A DNA stretch of 64,000 nt. Source: Brevibacillus borstelensis (GTDB taxonomy: Bacteria; Bacillota; Bacilli; Brevibacillales; Brevibacillaceae). The stretch covers positions 1-64,000 of the forward strand of contig NZ_RHHO01000005.1 in assembly GCF_003710865.1 (NCBI RefSeq). The letters run 5' to 3'. Each line of letters opens with the position of its first letter. The stretch's first letter is position 1. The notes beneath the pieces were generated by a model. That model was not told the DNA's origin. It ran no database searches and was given only the letters and a program-made list of their open reading frames with translations. Both the position numbers and the translations under genes were made by a program. Positions 8,044-16,927 of this stretch are shown here, piece after piece.

Positions 8044-9036
8044 ATGAAGCGTTTACTTTCATTGGGTCTGGCTGCCTCCCTGGCACTGACCGCGATCATA
8101 AGCGGCTGCTCCGGGGGCACAGAAAAAATCCGAATCGGCGAAGTGACCCGTTCCCTGTTTTACGCGCCGCAATACGTTGCGCTCGAAAAGGGCTTCTTTA
8201 AAGAAGAGGGTCTCGAAGTAGAGCTGAGCACGACGTGGGGCGGAGACAAAACCATGACAGCGCTGCTATCGGACGGGATCGACGTGGCCCTGGTCGGCTC
8301 GGAAACGAGTATTTATGTCGCCCAGCAGGGTGCTCAAGATCCGGTGATAAATTTTGCGCAGTTGACCCAGACCGACGGCACATTCCTGGTGTCGCGCAAG
8401 AAAATCGACAACTTTTCGTTTGACCAATTGAAGGGCAGCGTCTTCCTCGGCCAGCGCAAGGGTGGGATGCCTCAAATGGTCGGCGAGTATGTACTGAAAA
8501 AGAACAAGATTGATCCGCATGCGGATCTGGAGCTCATCCAAAATATCGAGTTTAAAAACGTCGCTTCTGCCTTTGCCTCCGGAACCGGCGAATTCGTGCA
8601 GTTGTTCGAGCCCGAAGCCTCGCAGTTTGAACTGAACGGGATCGGCCATGTCGTTGCATCGTTCGGCAAGGAGAGCGGCACTGTGCCGTACACGGTCTTT
8701 ATGACAAAGCAAAGCTACCTCGACAAGCATCAAACCGCTATTCAAAAGTTTACCAATGCAATCTATAAAGGGCAACAATGGGTAGCGTCCCACTCTCCAA
8801 AAGAGATAGCTGAGGTAATCGCTCCCTACTTCCAGGACATCAAGCCGGAAATTCTGGAGAGCTCGATCAAGCGCTATCTGGAGCAAGGCTCCTTTGCGAC
8901 AGATCCGATCCTGGACGAAACCGAATGGAATCAGCTTCAGGACATTATGGACTCAGCAGGTGAATTGAAGCAGCGTATGGATTACGCCAAGCTCGTCAAT
9001 ACCACCTTTGCCAAAACCGCTAAAGAAGGGAAGTAA
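8044..9036 (+). CDS. ABC transporter substrate-binding lipoprotein (SsuA/NMT1 type)
   Basis: The 330-aa product has a signal peptide ending in a lipobox (IISGC, Cys22), so it is anchored at the outer face of the membrane. The domain (EVTRSLFYAPQYVALEKG near the start of the mature protein) is that of the nitrate/sulfonate/taurine and thiamine-precursor binding family. The ligand is not clear. The ATG at 8044 is preferred over a TTG at 8038 because AGGAGGG lies six bases before the ATG. It begins a three-gene operon with an ATPase and a permease. Confidence 0.88.
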   Translation: MKRLLSLGLAASLALTAIISGCSGGTEKIRIGEVTRSLFYAPQYVALEKGFFKEEGLEVELSTTWGGDKTMTALLSDGIDVALVGSETSIYVAQQGAQDPVINFAQLTQTDGTFLVSRKKIDNFSFDQLKGSVFLGQRKGGMPQMVGEYVLKKNKIDPHADLELIQNIEFKNVASAFASGTGEFVQLFEPEASQFELNGIGHVVASFGKESGTVPYTVFMTKQSYLDKHQTAIQKFTNAIYKGQQWVASHSPKEIAEVIAPYFQDIKPEILESSIKRYLEQGSFATDPILDETEWNQLQDIMDSAGELKQRMDYAKLVNTTFAKTAKEGK

Positions 9037-9041
9037 AAAAC

Positions 9042-9845
9042 ATGAACCAGCTTCTTTCTACGCCGGCCAAGATTGAGCTACGCCACGTCACGCATCTCTA
9101 CGTATCGACTTCCAGGGCGTTCATGGCGGTCAGGGACATCAACCTGCGCGTGGAGGAAGGCGAGTTCATCTGTCTGGTCGGCCCCAGTGGATGCGGAAAA
9201 ACGACGCTGCTTTCGCTGATAGCCGGTCTGGAGAAGCCTACTGCCGGCAAGGTGCTGATCGAAGGCGCCAGCGTGCAGGGGACCTCTCGCCAGGTAGGAT
9301 ACATGCTGCAGCAGGATTATCTGTTCAACTGGCGGACGATCGAAGAAAACGTATTTCTCGGTCTGGACATTCAGGGAATCCGAAATAAAGAAACAGAGGA
9401 TTACGCTCTGCATCTGCTGGCTGAGATGGAGCTGGCCGATGTGCGCCACTCTTACCCTGCACAGCTTTCCGGCGGCATGCGTCAACGGGTGGCGCTCGTG
9501 CGGACACTCGCCTGTCAGCCTGATATTCTGCTGCTTGACGAACCGTTCTCGGCACTCGACTACCAGACCAAGCTGAAGCTGGAGGACCTGATTTTTTCGG
9601 CCTTGCGCCGTCACAAAAAGACTGCCATCCTCGTGACACACGATCTGTCGGAGTCAATCGCGATGGGAGACCGTATCTACATCCTTGCCCGCAATCCCGG
9701 ACGCATCAACAGTGAAGTCGCTGTCCCGGCAGAAATCCGCAGCGCACTTCCCTTTGATGCCCGCAACCTGCCTGGATTTCAGGACCTGTTCCATCAAGTC
9801 TGGAAAGAGATGGAGGTGGTCTCCGATGCAACCAAAGGAAATTGA
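9042..9845 (+). CDS. ABC transporter ATP-binding protein (SsuB/TauB type)
   Basis: The 267-aa subunit has Walker [10 protein letters not shown] (about 47-55), the signature LSGGMRQR and Walker [13 protein letters not shown] followed by the H-loop VTHDLSE. It hydrolyses ATP to drive the importer encoded here. It starts five bases after the binding protein and its 3' end overlaps the permease gene by 20 bases, so the three genes are one operon. Confidence 0.93.
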   Translation: MNQLLSTPAKIELRHVTHLYVSTSRAFMAVRDINLRVEEGEFICLVGPSGCGKTTLLSLIAGLEKPTAGKVLIEGASVQGTSRQVGYMLQQDYLFNWRTIEENVFLGLDIQGIRNKETEDYALHLLAEMELADVRHSYPAQLSGGMRQRVALVRTLACQPDILLLDEPFSALDYQTKLKLEDLIFSALRRHKKTAILVTHDLSESIAMGDRIYILARNPGRINSEVAVPAEIRSALPFDARNLPGFQDLFHQVWKEMEVVSDATKGN

Positions 9846-10632
9846 AGCGATCCACCGGGATCACATCAAACAGAAAGCGAAAGAACGAAATCTGATTCTT
9901 TTAACCCAGTTGTCGATCTTCGTCGTTTTTGTCGGTGTCTGGGAGTGGCTGGCCCGCATCAATGCCATCAACGTGCTCATTTTCAGCTATCCCTCCAAGA
10001 TGTGGGAGCTGTTTTGGGCACAACTGCTGGACGGCAGACTCCTTCCCCATATCGGAATGACCGTCTGGGAGACCGTCGTGGGCTTTCTCTTGGGGACGCT
10101 GCTGGGAACACTGCTGGCCACGCTCATCTGGTGGTCGCCATTCCTCTCCCGGGTACTCGACCCTTATCTGGTCGTGTTGAACAGCATGCCTAAAGTAGCG
10201 CTAGGCCCGGTGTTCATCGTCTTCCTCGGTCCCGGCCTGTTGTCCATTATCGCGATGGGCTGCGCGATCTCAGTGATTATCACGACCATCGTCATTTACA
10301 CCAGCTTCAAGGAAGTCAACCAAAATTACGTCAAGGTCGTTCAAACGCTCGGAGGGAACAAGCGGCAGATTTTCCGCATGGTAATTCTCCCCTCGACCAT
10401 CCCCGCCATCCTCTCAACCTTGAAGGTGAATGTCGGCCTCTCCTGGGTAGGGGTGATCGTCGGTGAATTTCTCGTCTCGAAAATGGGGCTCGGCTACTTG
10501 ATTATTTACGGCTTCCAGGTATTCAATTTTACTCTGGTCATGGTGGCTCTCGCGATCATCGCAGTCGTCGCAACACTCATGTATCAAGGTGTCGCGCTTC
10601 TCGAGAGGAGACTCACCAGCCAGTTCAAATAG
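9826..10632 (+). CDS. ABC transporter permease (SsuC/TauC type)
   Basis: The 268-aa membrane protein has about six membrane segments and the cytoplasmic EAA-type loop ([19 protein letters not shown]) that docks to the ATPase. The start at 9826 is chosen because GGAGGTGG lies eight bases upstream; the frame extends further 5' only inside the ATPase gene. Together with the two preceding genes it forms a complete importer of the sulfonate/nitrate/HMP-precursor class. Confidence 0.92.
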   Translation: MQPKEIEAIHRDHIKQKAKERNLILLTQLSIFVVFVGVWEWLARINAINVLIFSYPSKMWELFWAQLLDGRLLPHIGMTVWETVVGFLLGTLLGTLLATLIWWSPFLSRVLDPYLVVLNSMPKVALGPVFIVFLGPGLLSIIAMGCAISVIITTIVIYTSFKEVNQNYVKVVQTLGGNKRQIFRMVILPSTIPAILSTLKVNVGLSWVGVIVGEFLVSKMGLGYLIIYGFQVFNFTLVMVALAIIAVVATLMYQGVALLERRLTSQFK

Positions 10633-10640
10633 ATGGCAGC

Positions 10641-10683
10641 AAAGCGGCGTTGCTTGCGAAAATCGCGGGCAGCGCCGTTTTTT
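10641..10683 (+). terminator. Terminator of the ABC operon
   Basis: CGGCGTTGC pairs with GCAGCGCCG (one wobble) and is followed by TTTTTT. Confidence 0.8.
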
Positions 10684-10720
10684 ACATGGGCAGAAGAAAA
10701 AGCGAGCGACTTCATCTCTG

Positions 10721-10774
10721 TTATAGGTAGTTTCTATAATAATTATGGTTTTAATAGAATTTACCTATCATAAA
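10721..10774. promoter_or_regulatory. Long imperfect palindrome, probable operator
   Basis: ATAGGTAGTTTCTAT (10723-10737) and ATAGAATTTACCTAT (10754-10768) are inverted copies that match at 13 of 15 positions, centred near 10745. The right arm overlaps the -35 box of the promoter at 10761-10789, the usual position for repressor binding. No cognate regulator is evident next to it. Confidence 0.5.
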
Positions 10775-10789
10775 ATCCAGATTATACTG
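10761..10789 (+). promoter_or_regulatory. Sigma-A-like promoter
   Basis: TTACCT and TATACT are separated by 17 bases. It points to the small frame starting at 10819, which has GGAAGGGG six bases before its ATG. Confidence 0.45.
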
Positions 10790-10818
10790 ATGCAAACAAC
10801 AGATGGAAGGGGCCGTAT

Positions 10819-11049
10819 ATGTCGTCATTTGTATCCGTTTTTGGACCAATCATTTTTCCAATCATCCTGTTCATCGGCGTCGGCGCCGTGCCAACAGAAA
10901 GCGCCCGGCACAGGCACGGGCGCATTGTCTGCTTCTCTATCGCCAGAACTTCCACTTGCTCTTTTTTCCCGCTTCCTCTGGCTGTTCGCTCTGGCTGCTT
11001 TTCTTCATCGCCGCTTCCACCTCGTCAGCTCCGGGTATCCTCGCGATAA
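10819..11049 (+). CDS. Possible small membrane protein or gene remnant, 76 aa
   Basis: The first 24 residues (MSSFVSVFGPIIFPIILFIG...) form a convincing membrane helix behind a good ribosome site and a sigma-A-like promoter. After residue 25 the sequence becomes Arg-, Ser- and Pro-rich and lies antisense to the 3' end of the TPR gene, so the later part does not look like protein. The natural gene may have been truncated at about 10890. I report it as doubtful. Confidence 0.3.
   Translation: MSSFVSVFGPIIFPIILFIGVGAVPTESARHRHGRIVCFSIARTSTCSFFPLPLAVRSGCFSSSPLPPRQLRVSSR
10897..10925 (-). terminator. Probable terminator of the TPR-protein gene
   Basis: GCGCCCG and CGGGCGC form a seven-pair stem with a nine-base loop, 12 bases after the stop codon. 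The T run on the minus strand is short (TTTCTGTT), so it is a weak terminator. Confidence 0.5.
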
Positions 11050-11896
11050 AGTGGTCGATCATCGGCTTGTACTGCTCAGATATGTGCTGCTGCATTTCGC
11101 GCAAGACGGCGATCGCTTTTTCCTTTTGGTCTGTGGACAGCAGTGCATTGGCATAGTTGAAGCCCGTAAACGGGTAGGCAATCTCCTCAGGCGACCAATA
11201 CTCCTCGCAAATCTGAATCAGCTGGTACACGTACCCGGCTTGCCCCAGCTCTCCCGTTACCGTCATGATGACCTCTTCCTTTTCCGGTGCCCGCTGGATC
11301 GCTTCCTTGTACCACTGCATCGCCTTCAAAAGATTTTCCTCTGTCATCGCCAAACGGGCCATGTGAAGATGGGGACGCCAAGCCCCCTCTTTGGCCATAA
11401 GGGCTTCCAGGCGCTTGCGCAGCTCGTCCCGCTTGTTGAATTGCAAAAAGCTTTCCACGTACATATTCAAGCCGTTTTCCTGGTTCGGATCTTTGAACAG
11501 TCCCGCTTCCAGCGTCTCAAAGGCCTTTGCCTCCTCCCCTTCCAGGGCGTAGAGCTTGGCCAGATTGGTACAAGCCGTACCTGAAGACGGAAAACGCTCG
11601 AGACAGTCGAGCAGCATTTTCTTGGCCCGATCGTATTCCCCTGCCTGCATGTGCACGACAGCCCGAAAAATGAGCGCGGACTCAATCGGACCGTACAATT
11701 CCAGCAGCCGGTCAGCGGCAATGGCAGCCTGCACGGGAAACTTGTCGCGGACCAGCTCCATCGCAAAGTCACGCAGCTTTTCCTTGTCCTCCCAGTACTT
11801 GTCCAAATTTTGCGGAATCACTTTCTTTTGATAGTCCTCACGCGACATTTGCACAGTCTGGCCAAACTCATTCGTAAAGGTCACAAATTCTGACAT
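10937..11896 (-). CDS. Tetratricopeptide-repeat protein
   Basis: From the ATG at 11896 (AGAGAGGC nine bases upstream) the product is 319 aa. Several degenerate 34-residue helix-turn-helix units are visible from about residue 60 to 260, for example around AVVHMQAGEYDRAKKMLLD and ANALLSTDQKEKAIAVL. The C-terminus is a charged tail ending KSKWKFWR. TPR proteins act as scaffolds for protein partners; the partner is unknown. The start lies about 110 bases downstream of the 12006-12380 gene. Confidence 0.75.
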   Translation of the reverse strand: MSEFVTFTNEFGQTVQMSREDYQKKVIPQNLDKYWEDKEKLRDFAMELVRDKFPVQAAIAADRLLELYGPIESALIFRAVVHMQAGEYDRAKKMLLDCLERFPSSGTACTNLAKLYALEGEEAKAFETLEAGLFKDPNQENGLNMYVESFLQFNKRDELRKRLEALMAKEGAWRPHLHMARLAMTEENLLKAMQWYKEAIQRAPEKEEVIMTVTGELGQAGYVYQLIQICEEYWSPEEIAYPFTGFNYANALLSTDQKEKAIAVLREMQQHISEQYKPMIDHFIARIPGADEVEAAMKKSSQSEQPEEAGKKSKWKFWR

Positions 11897-12005
11897 GAAA
11901 CAGCCTCTCTTTCTTTTGGTCAAAGGAGCTACAGGAGCATCTCCCCAAAAGAGAACGAACGATTTCCCGTAATAGAAAACCGCCCGCTTCCTTCGTCTCC
12001 CGTTC

Positions 12006-12380
12006 CTAAATCCAGGCTTTTATATTCACTTTCCGGATAAATTCTTCCATTGATTCTTTCACTGGTTCGCCATTTTCCGCTGCTTCGTCCTGAATACCCA
12101 TCAGTTGACGGAACAGGGCTTCGTTGCGTGTTGCCAATGCGAAGTCAAGCAGGGCCTCTTTCTGGATACGATCTGCTTCCTGTTCCAGCAGAGTCTCCTC
12201 CAGAGCGATGTCATCCTCCACTACGGCGTACTGCTTATCGATCTTGGGAATACGGACAATCCAGGAAAATGCGCTGTCCGGATTGCGGTCTCTGCCGATG
12301 AGATACCCGTATTCTCCGATTGGCATACCTTGTTCAAAGGAGTCAGCAACGATGACGACACGTTGTCCAAGCTTGAACAT
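12006..12380 (-). CDS. Conserved hypothetical protein, 124 aa
   Basis: The N-terminal half (FKLGQRVVIVADSFEQGMPIG) looks like a small beta-barrel with a KOW- or SH3-like turn, and the C-terminal half is an acidic helical segment. The ATG at 12380 is preferred to a TTG at 12389 because AGAAGGGG gives nine-base spacing only to the ATG. No function is known to me. It may be co-transcribed with the TPR-protein gene. Confidence 0.65.
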   Translation of the reverse strand: MFKLGQRVVIVADSFEQGMPIGEYGYLIGRDRNPDSAFSWIVRIPKIDKQYAVVEDDIALEETLLEQEADRIQKEALLDFALATRNEALFRQLMGIQDEAAENGEPVKESMEEFIRKVNIKAWI

Positions 12381-12422
12381 GAGCGTCAACCCCTTCTGAG
12401 ATTCATTCTAATCATACTAAAT

Positions 12423-12434
12423 AGTATGCATACT
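12423..12434. repeat. Perfect 12-bp palindrome
   Basis: AGTATGCATACT lies between divergent genes at 12380 and 12559, about 45 bases upstream of the promoter of the latter. It may be an operator, or chance. Confidence 0.3.
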
Positions 12435-12477
12435 TGGGAAGAGCAAACAGCGCCTTTGACTTTTTATGCAAAAAGAT

Positions 12478-12506
12478 TTGTTGGAAAGGCAAAAATGCGA
12501 TACACT
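12478..12506 (+). promoter_or_regulatory. Sigma-A-like promoter of the DUF2621 gene
   Basis: TTGTTG and TACACT are separated by exactly 17 bases, with about 52 bases to the start codon. Confidence 0.5.
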
Positions 12507-12558
12507 TCTCTAGATAGGGCTTTTTCCAGTGTAATTGATTGGAACGAGGTGTACAAAC

Positions 12559-13002
12559 ATGACGCAATTGTCCACAGGATTCTCCGTATTTATCGTCGGC
12601 TGGACGGTTGTCCTGGTCTCGCTCATGGGAATCGGCGGTTTCTTCATGTTCCGCAAGTTCCTGAAATCGATGCCCAAGCAGGACGGCAAATCGGAACTCG
12701 ACTGGCAGGACTACTATATCGAGCAAACCCGCTCCATGTGGACGGAGGACGGACTGGCTCTCCTGAATGAACTGGTAGAACCCGTCCCTCAGCTGTTTCG
12801 GGATGTGGCCAGGCGCAGCATCGCTGCCAAAATCGGCAAGCTTGCCCTGGATGAGAAAGCGACGTCGATCGATCTGGATCTGATCGTAAAAGGCTACATA
12901 CTCGCGACGCCAAAGCGGGACCACAAATTTTTAATCGACCATCTCAAGAAAAAACAAATCGACTACTCCCCATACGAAAAGTACCTGCACATGGGCTCGT
13001 AG
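12559..13002 (+). CDS. DUF2621 (YneK-like) membrane protein
   Basis: The 147-aa product has one N-terminal membrane segment (residues about 8-30), then a soluble domain with WTEDGLALLNELVEPVPQ and a conserved C-terminus rich in Lys (KRDHKFLIDHLKKKQIDY). This arrangement matches the Bacillus YneK family, whose soluble part resembles a helical domain also found in light-independent protochlorophyllide reductase. Function is unknown. GAGGTG six bases upstream supports the ATG at 12559. Confidence 0.72.
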   Translation: MTQLSTGFSVFIVGWTVVLVSLMGIGGFFMFRKFLKSMPKQDGKSELDWQDYYIEQTRSMWTEDGLALLNELVEPVPQLFRDVARRSIAAKIGKLALDEKATSIDLDLIVKGYILATPKRDHKFLIDHLKKKQIDYSPYEKYLHMGS

Positions 13003-13078
13003 ACGACCCAAAGCTTGAAACCATTTGCCCGGTCTGCCGTAAACGTAGATATCCCGCTCTACTAAGGAGACGATGTGT

Positions 13079-13321
13079 ATGTCCGTACTGTTAGCGATTC
13101 TCGGAATCGGCCTGCTGCTGATCGTCATCGTGGTGGCCGTTGTTTTCGCCCTCCTCAAAAAAGGAGCAGGCTTTTTGTTCAAAGGAGGACATCGCGGGTA
13201 CAAGCGCTACAGCAGCAGCGACTACCGTCATCGCGGCCTCTTCGGGCGCGGACATAAGTCTTACGGCCATTCGTACTACCGCCGGAAGCATTCCAGCCGT
13301 AGCGGTTTTTTCAGCAGCTAG
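13079..13321 (+). CDS. Single-pass membrane protein with basic Tyr/Ser/His tail, 80 aa
   Basis: A hydrophobic N-terminus of about 25 residues (LLAILGIGLLLIVIVV) is followed by a low-complexity cytosolic or cortical tail rich in Arg, Lys, Ser, Tyr, Gly and His. The ATG at 13079 has AAGGAG eight bases upstream; the ATG at 13073 is too close. I do not recognise the family. The tail composition resembles nucleic-acid- or surface-binding tails, which is only inference. Confidence 0.55.
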   Translation: MSVLLAILGIGLLLIVIVVAVVFALLKKGAGFLFKGGHRGYKRYSSSDYRHRGLFGRGHKSYGHSYYRRKHSSRSGFFSS

Positions 13322-13430
13322 GCTGGCAAACGCGGTAATTGGTTGATCCCGTGCACCGTAGATGTTTGCCTGCTATTATACGCAGATGCTGTTCGATTTG
13401 TTTTGCTTGATTCGCTTTCCTTATGAAATC

Positions 13431-13464
13431 AGGACCCTGCAATGGCTGCAGGGTCCTTTCATTT
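13431..13464 (+). terminator. Hairpin, probable terminator
   Basis: AGGACCCTGCA pairs perfectly with TGCAGGGTCCT across a five-base loop. Only a short T-rich run (TTCATTT) follows. Upstream at 13324-13371 a second, longer-range inverted repeat (GGCAAAC/GTTTGCC) is present. Confidence 0.5.
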
Positions 13465-13483
13465 GAAATGGGGCCATCTGTCA

Positions 13484-14650
13484 TCACAAATGACGGGCAA
13501 TAATCCGAACCAACTTTGCAGGAAACTCATGCAAATTGGCAATATCCAAAAATCTTTCCTTTCCGTAGATGTCACTAATCACATCCTTGTCTTGCCCGAT
13601 TGCGGCCGCAAGAAAAATGACTCCCTTCCGTTCGTATTCCTCGATTGTCTGCTTCATGTCAGCAACCGCATAGCTTCCGGTATACTCATCCATTGCTTTG
13701 GGCTGACCGTCGCTTATGCTGATCAACAGCTTTGTCTGTTGCGGCGAGACGGCCAATCGTTCGGCCATTATTCTCAGGGCCATTCCATCGCGGTTATTGC
13801 TTCTCGCACGAATCCTCATAAGCCTGTATCGGTCATGCGCATCCCTTTTATCAAAATCGGTGTATGCGAAAATCGACATTTGTTCCAGCTTGGAAACATC
13901 CGCAGTATCGCCGTAGATCAATACGGGAATATCGCAAAGCTGACAAAATTCATATACCGCGATGACAGCGCGCTTGGCTGCTTCCAATCTCCCAAAAGCT
14001 GACATGGATGCGGATTCATCGACCCTGATACCAACGACAAGTGAAGGGGATTCTGTTGGAGGCCGTTTCTTGGCAAAATACCTGTAATCCCTGTAAGCGA
14101 CGCTTTCTGCTTGAAATTTGCTGCCGTAGCAACGGTTCCGTGCAAAGTCGGAGGACACCTCATGCTCCAAGTACGGAAGCGTCTTTCTCGCAATTTCCTT
14201 CACGGTCGGCATGAGCTCCTTGCTGAGCCGGACATATTCCTGCTGGTCTTCCTGATCGTAGTCTGGACGGTGCACAATGAGCTTTACTTTTTTATGAATG
14301 GAATCGGAAACCACCGCTCTTGCGTCTTGATTCAGCTTTTTGCGGAAATCGCGTTCCTTTTGTTTCTCAACCTCTGACATTGATTCAGGATTTGTCTGAT
14401 GATATGTGGGAGAGCCATCGTCGCCCAAACCTGTACGTTCGATATGGGCGGAATCGTCTGTGACACGCGAGGAGCTCTTGTCACTATCGGCAGATTTTTT
14501 CAATGCGATTCCCTTTTCCGCGGCATGGCTGTCTGTGTCAAAACCGCTCTCGTCTATATCTCCCCATGTCCTGATCTCTATCGCATCGTCAGATTTCCGT
14601 TTTTTTTTTACGTTCGATCCGGGCTTCTTCCAAACTGGCAAGCAAACCAT
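13484..14650 (-). CDS. VWA-domain protein, partner of the MoxR-type ATPase
   Basis: The conserved part carries a von Willebrand A domain with a MIDAS metal site DESAS (D-x-S-x-S) and ends with the Rossmann-like strands KLLISISDGQPKA and VIFLAAAIG. Upstream lies a charged linker. No convincing start exists: the frame is open to 14761, the only nearby ATG is at 14650 inside the ATPase gene without a well-placed ribosome site, and the frame meets the ATPase frame at a run of ten A (14600-14609). With nine A the two would be one fused protein of about 737 aa. MoxR/VWA pairs act as metal-insertion or assembly chaperones (as CobS/CobT, RavA/ViaA). Confidence 0.8.
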   Translation of the reverse strand: MVCLPVWKKPGSNVKKKRKSDDAIEIRTWGDIDESGFDTDSHAAEKGIALKKSADSDKSSSRVTDDSAHIERTGLGDDGSPTYHQTNPESMSEVEKQKERDFRKKLNQDARAVVSDSIHKKVKLIVHRPDYDQEDQQEYVRLSKELMPTVKEIARKTLPYLEHEVSSDFARNRCYGSKFQAESVAYRDYRYFAKKRPPTESPSLVVGIRVDESASMSAFGRLEAAKRAVIAVYEFCQLCDIPVLIYGDTADVSKLEQMSIFAYTDFDKRDAHDRYRLMRIRARSNNRDGMALRIMAERLAVSPQQTKLLISISDGQPKAMDEYTGSYAVADMKQTIEEYERKGVIFLAAAIGQDKDVISDIYGKERFLDIANLHEFPAKLVRIIARHL

Positions 14651-15698
14651 GATTGAGCAGAGCCTCTTCCAGAATGAGTATCTCTTCCGGATCGGTTGTG
14701 ATCTTGTAGATGACCTTATGATAAAGGGATTCTTTCGCCAAAGCTCCTCCGGCAATCGCATCTACCCAGTAGAAGAAGGAACGCATGCCCGCTACGCCTT
14801 TGATCGCATTGGCTCTGGCGGTTTTGTCCAGGATCATAATGATTTCCGCTAAAGTATCCAACACCTTTTCATCGTGGAATCCGGTTTTGGCCATTACGCG
14901 TTCGATCATGACCTCTTTGGTCGGCAGGTCCATCTTTTCCGCATGCTGAACCCTGTCGCGCAGCGCTTCGTTTAACGGTCTGGTTCCCGCATAACTGCGA
15001 TTCGTTGTGATCACCGCGATGAAATCGGGATGCCTGTGTATGACCCCGGTGGGCAGATTGATGCTGCCATCCAGCTCCAGGGCAGAGTTTAATGCCATCA
15101 ACACCGCAGCATCGCGAATCACGTTTGGTTCCTGGATTTCCAGCAGGTACCCGTTTTGATAGGCTCTGACGATCTCCGAAGGGTAAAATCGGTACTCCAC
15201 CGCTTCTCCATCCGTTTTTTCCGCTGCCAGCCTCAGCAATTGCTTCATCTTCAAGGCTGCCTGTTCCTGCGGAATCTCCAGCGCGTCTGTCAAAACTTCC
15301 GTTGCGCTTTGAAAGCCGTCGCTTTCATACAATGCCTGCAGTGCCGTTTGCTCCCAAGGCTCCATTTCGTCTAAACGTTCCGTGGAAATCACCGGCAAAA
15401 TAGCGCCGATAATATCCGATTTATCCATATCGGCAAAACAGGTCACTTTCGTATACGGCAGCCCGAAATTCGCCGATAATGCTTTGGCCAGTTGTGTCTT
15501 GCCTGAACCGGCGTCCCCTTCCAACAATATGTTGGCGATTTTCATTTCCCCGCGATTCCAGTTGCGCTTTACTTCATTCGTGATGCGACGTTCTTCTTCG
15601 CTGACCTTATGAGTCCATGGCTTTTTCCAAATCAGCTTTTTTTCTGCATCGGTCAGCTGTCTTTCTGGTGACAAAACACATTCTCCATATGCAGTCAT
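14589..15698 (-). CDS. MoxR-type AAA+ ATPase
   Basis: The 369-aa product has Walker A GDAGSGKTQLA near residue 70, a Walker B-like region, the sensor stretch FIAVITTNRSYAGTRPLNEALRDR and a C-terminal helical lid. The ATG at 15698 is chosen because GGAGG lies nine bases upstream. It follows the MFS gene by 19 bases and runs into the VWA gene, so the four genes are one operon. The last residues (ARIERKKKTEI) come from the run of ten A that would shift reading into the VWA frame if one A were lost or slipped. Confidence 0.9.
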   Translation of the reverse strand: MTAYGECVLSPERQLTDAEKKLIWKKPWTHKVSEEERRITNEVKRNWNRGEMKIANILLEGDAGSGKTQLAKALSANFGLPYTKVTCFADMDKSDIIGAILPVISTERLDEMEPWEQTALQALYESDGFQSATEVLTDALEIPQEQAALKMKQLLRLAAEKTDGEAVEYRFYPSEIVRAYQNGYLLEIQEPNVIRDAAVLMALNSALELDGSINLPTGVIHRHPDFIAVITTNRSYAGTRPLNEALRDRVQHAEKMDLPTKEVMIERVMAKTGFHDEKVLDTLAEIIMILDKTARANAIKGVAGMRSFFYWVDAIAGGALAKESLYHKVIYKITTDPEEILILEEALLNHGLLASLEEARIERKKKTEI

Positions 15699-15717
15699 CC
15701 CATTTTTCCTCCAATCG

Positions 15718-16926
15718 TCATGATGCGGGTCTCCTCTCATCCAAGCTCCTTTTCTGAGCTATGAGGGGGAGCAGCATTGAGGCGCCGATCATAATCAAGA
15801 CACCGCTCGCCACATATACCGCAAACAAGGAAAACGCATCCTTCAGATAGCCGGATACGAACATGCCGATCACCATCATTCCCATAAAAACAGGCGTGAT
15901 CGTTCCGGATACCCGGCCAATAAATGCCCCTTCCGTATTGCGGACAATAAGCGTCTGAATTCCTCCTTGAATACAAGGGAAAAACAACCCGCTGATCACC
16001 AATAAAACAATCGTCATCCCCATTTTCGTAGAAGCGCCCAATCCGATCGTACATACGGCCGTGACAAGCAAGCCTACCATGAGCAGCAGCTGCGGCTTCA
16101 CCTTTTTGGCTATCCCGACGATGACAGCTCCGCCTGCCAGCATGGCTGCCCCATTGGTCATTACCAACCACTGCAAAAATTGTTTGTCCTGTCCCAAATT
16201 CTCGATGACTAGGAAGATTTGAAGCGGTTGCGTCAGTCCTGAAGCCAACCCGACAGCCGAGAAAGTCAGGCAGAGTGTCCGCAGGGATTGATTGGAGGCG
16301 ATATAGCGAAGTCCGGCCTGCAACTCCTTTTTAAAGCTGCCGGTATCGCCAGAGTTCGGCTCGTCCGTGTCACTGGGAAGCGTCGCCAATACAAGGGAAG
16401 AGCCCAGGAACAGAACGGCCGTCAAAATCAGAGAGGCTTGCAGTCCAAACTGGATGAAAATAAACGTGCCGATGACCGGTCCCAAAACCATAAAGACAGC
16501 GACAAGCGTTTGGGACATCGCCATCACGCCCTGCAGTTGTTCAGCCGGCACATGCCGCTTGTACAGCTTCATCGCCGAAGGCTGAGAAAATTGGGACAGG
16601 CTCGCAGAAATAAATGTGCCGATGAGCAGCGGAATCCACCCGCCGTTCATGAGGACAAGCATCACAGCTCCGACGGACAAGGCTGAAACAAGATCGCTCC
16701 AGACCATCGTCCGCTTCGGCCGCCAGCGGTCGGCAAAGGTCCCCCCAATAAGGCCAAACGAAAAGATCGGAGCGAATTCCGCAACCGCAATCAGCGATAC
16801 GTAAACGGGATCATTTTTTGTCAGGTCGGTGACATAAAGAAGCACGGCATAATTCCTGATCCAAATTCCCAGCTGCAGCAGCACGCGGGAGAGGATAACC
16901 GTTCGTACATATGGATTCGCCAACAT
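15718..16926 (-). CDS. MFS transporter of the MoxR/VWA operon
   Basis: A 402-aa protein with about 12 membrane segments and the MFS motif GGTFADRWRPKRTM between segments 2 and 3. It starts one base after the stop of the DUF6530 gene and ends 19 bases before the ATPase gene. It is similar to the MFS protein at 47317-48597 in the N-terminal IWIRN region, in the ADRW-PKRTM motif and in the SQFSQP-A-K stretch, so both belong to one exporter subfamily (Bacillus MFS of the macrolide-efflux type). The substrate is unknown. Confidence 0.87.
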   Translation of the reverse strand: MLANPYVRTVILSRVLLQLGIWIRNYAVLLYVTDLTKNDPVYVSLIAVAEFAPIFSFGLIGGTFADRWRPKRTMVWSDLVSALSVGAVMLVLMNGGWIPLLIGTFISASLSQFSQPSAMKLYKRHVPAEQLQGVMAMSQTLVAVFMVLGPVIGTFIFIQFGLQASLILTAVLFLGSSLVLATLPSDTDEPNSGDTGSFKKELQAGLRYIASNQSLRTLCLTFSAVGLASGLTQPLQIFLVIENLGQDKQFLQWLVMTNGAAMLAGGAVIVGIAKKVKPQLLLMVGLLVTAVCTIGLGASTKMGMTIVLLVISGLFFPCIQGGIQTLIVRNTEGAFIGRVSGTITPVFMGMMVIGMFVSGYLKDAFSLFAVYVASGVLIMIGASMLLPLIAQKRSLDERRPAS

Positions 16927-16927
16927 G

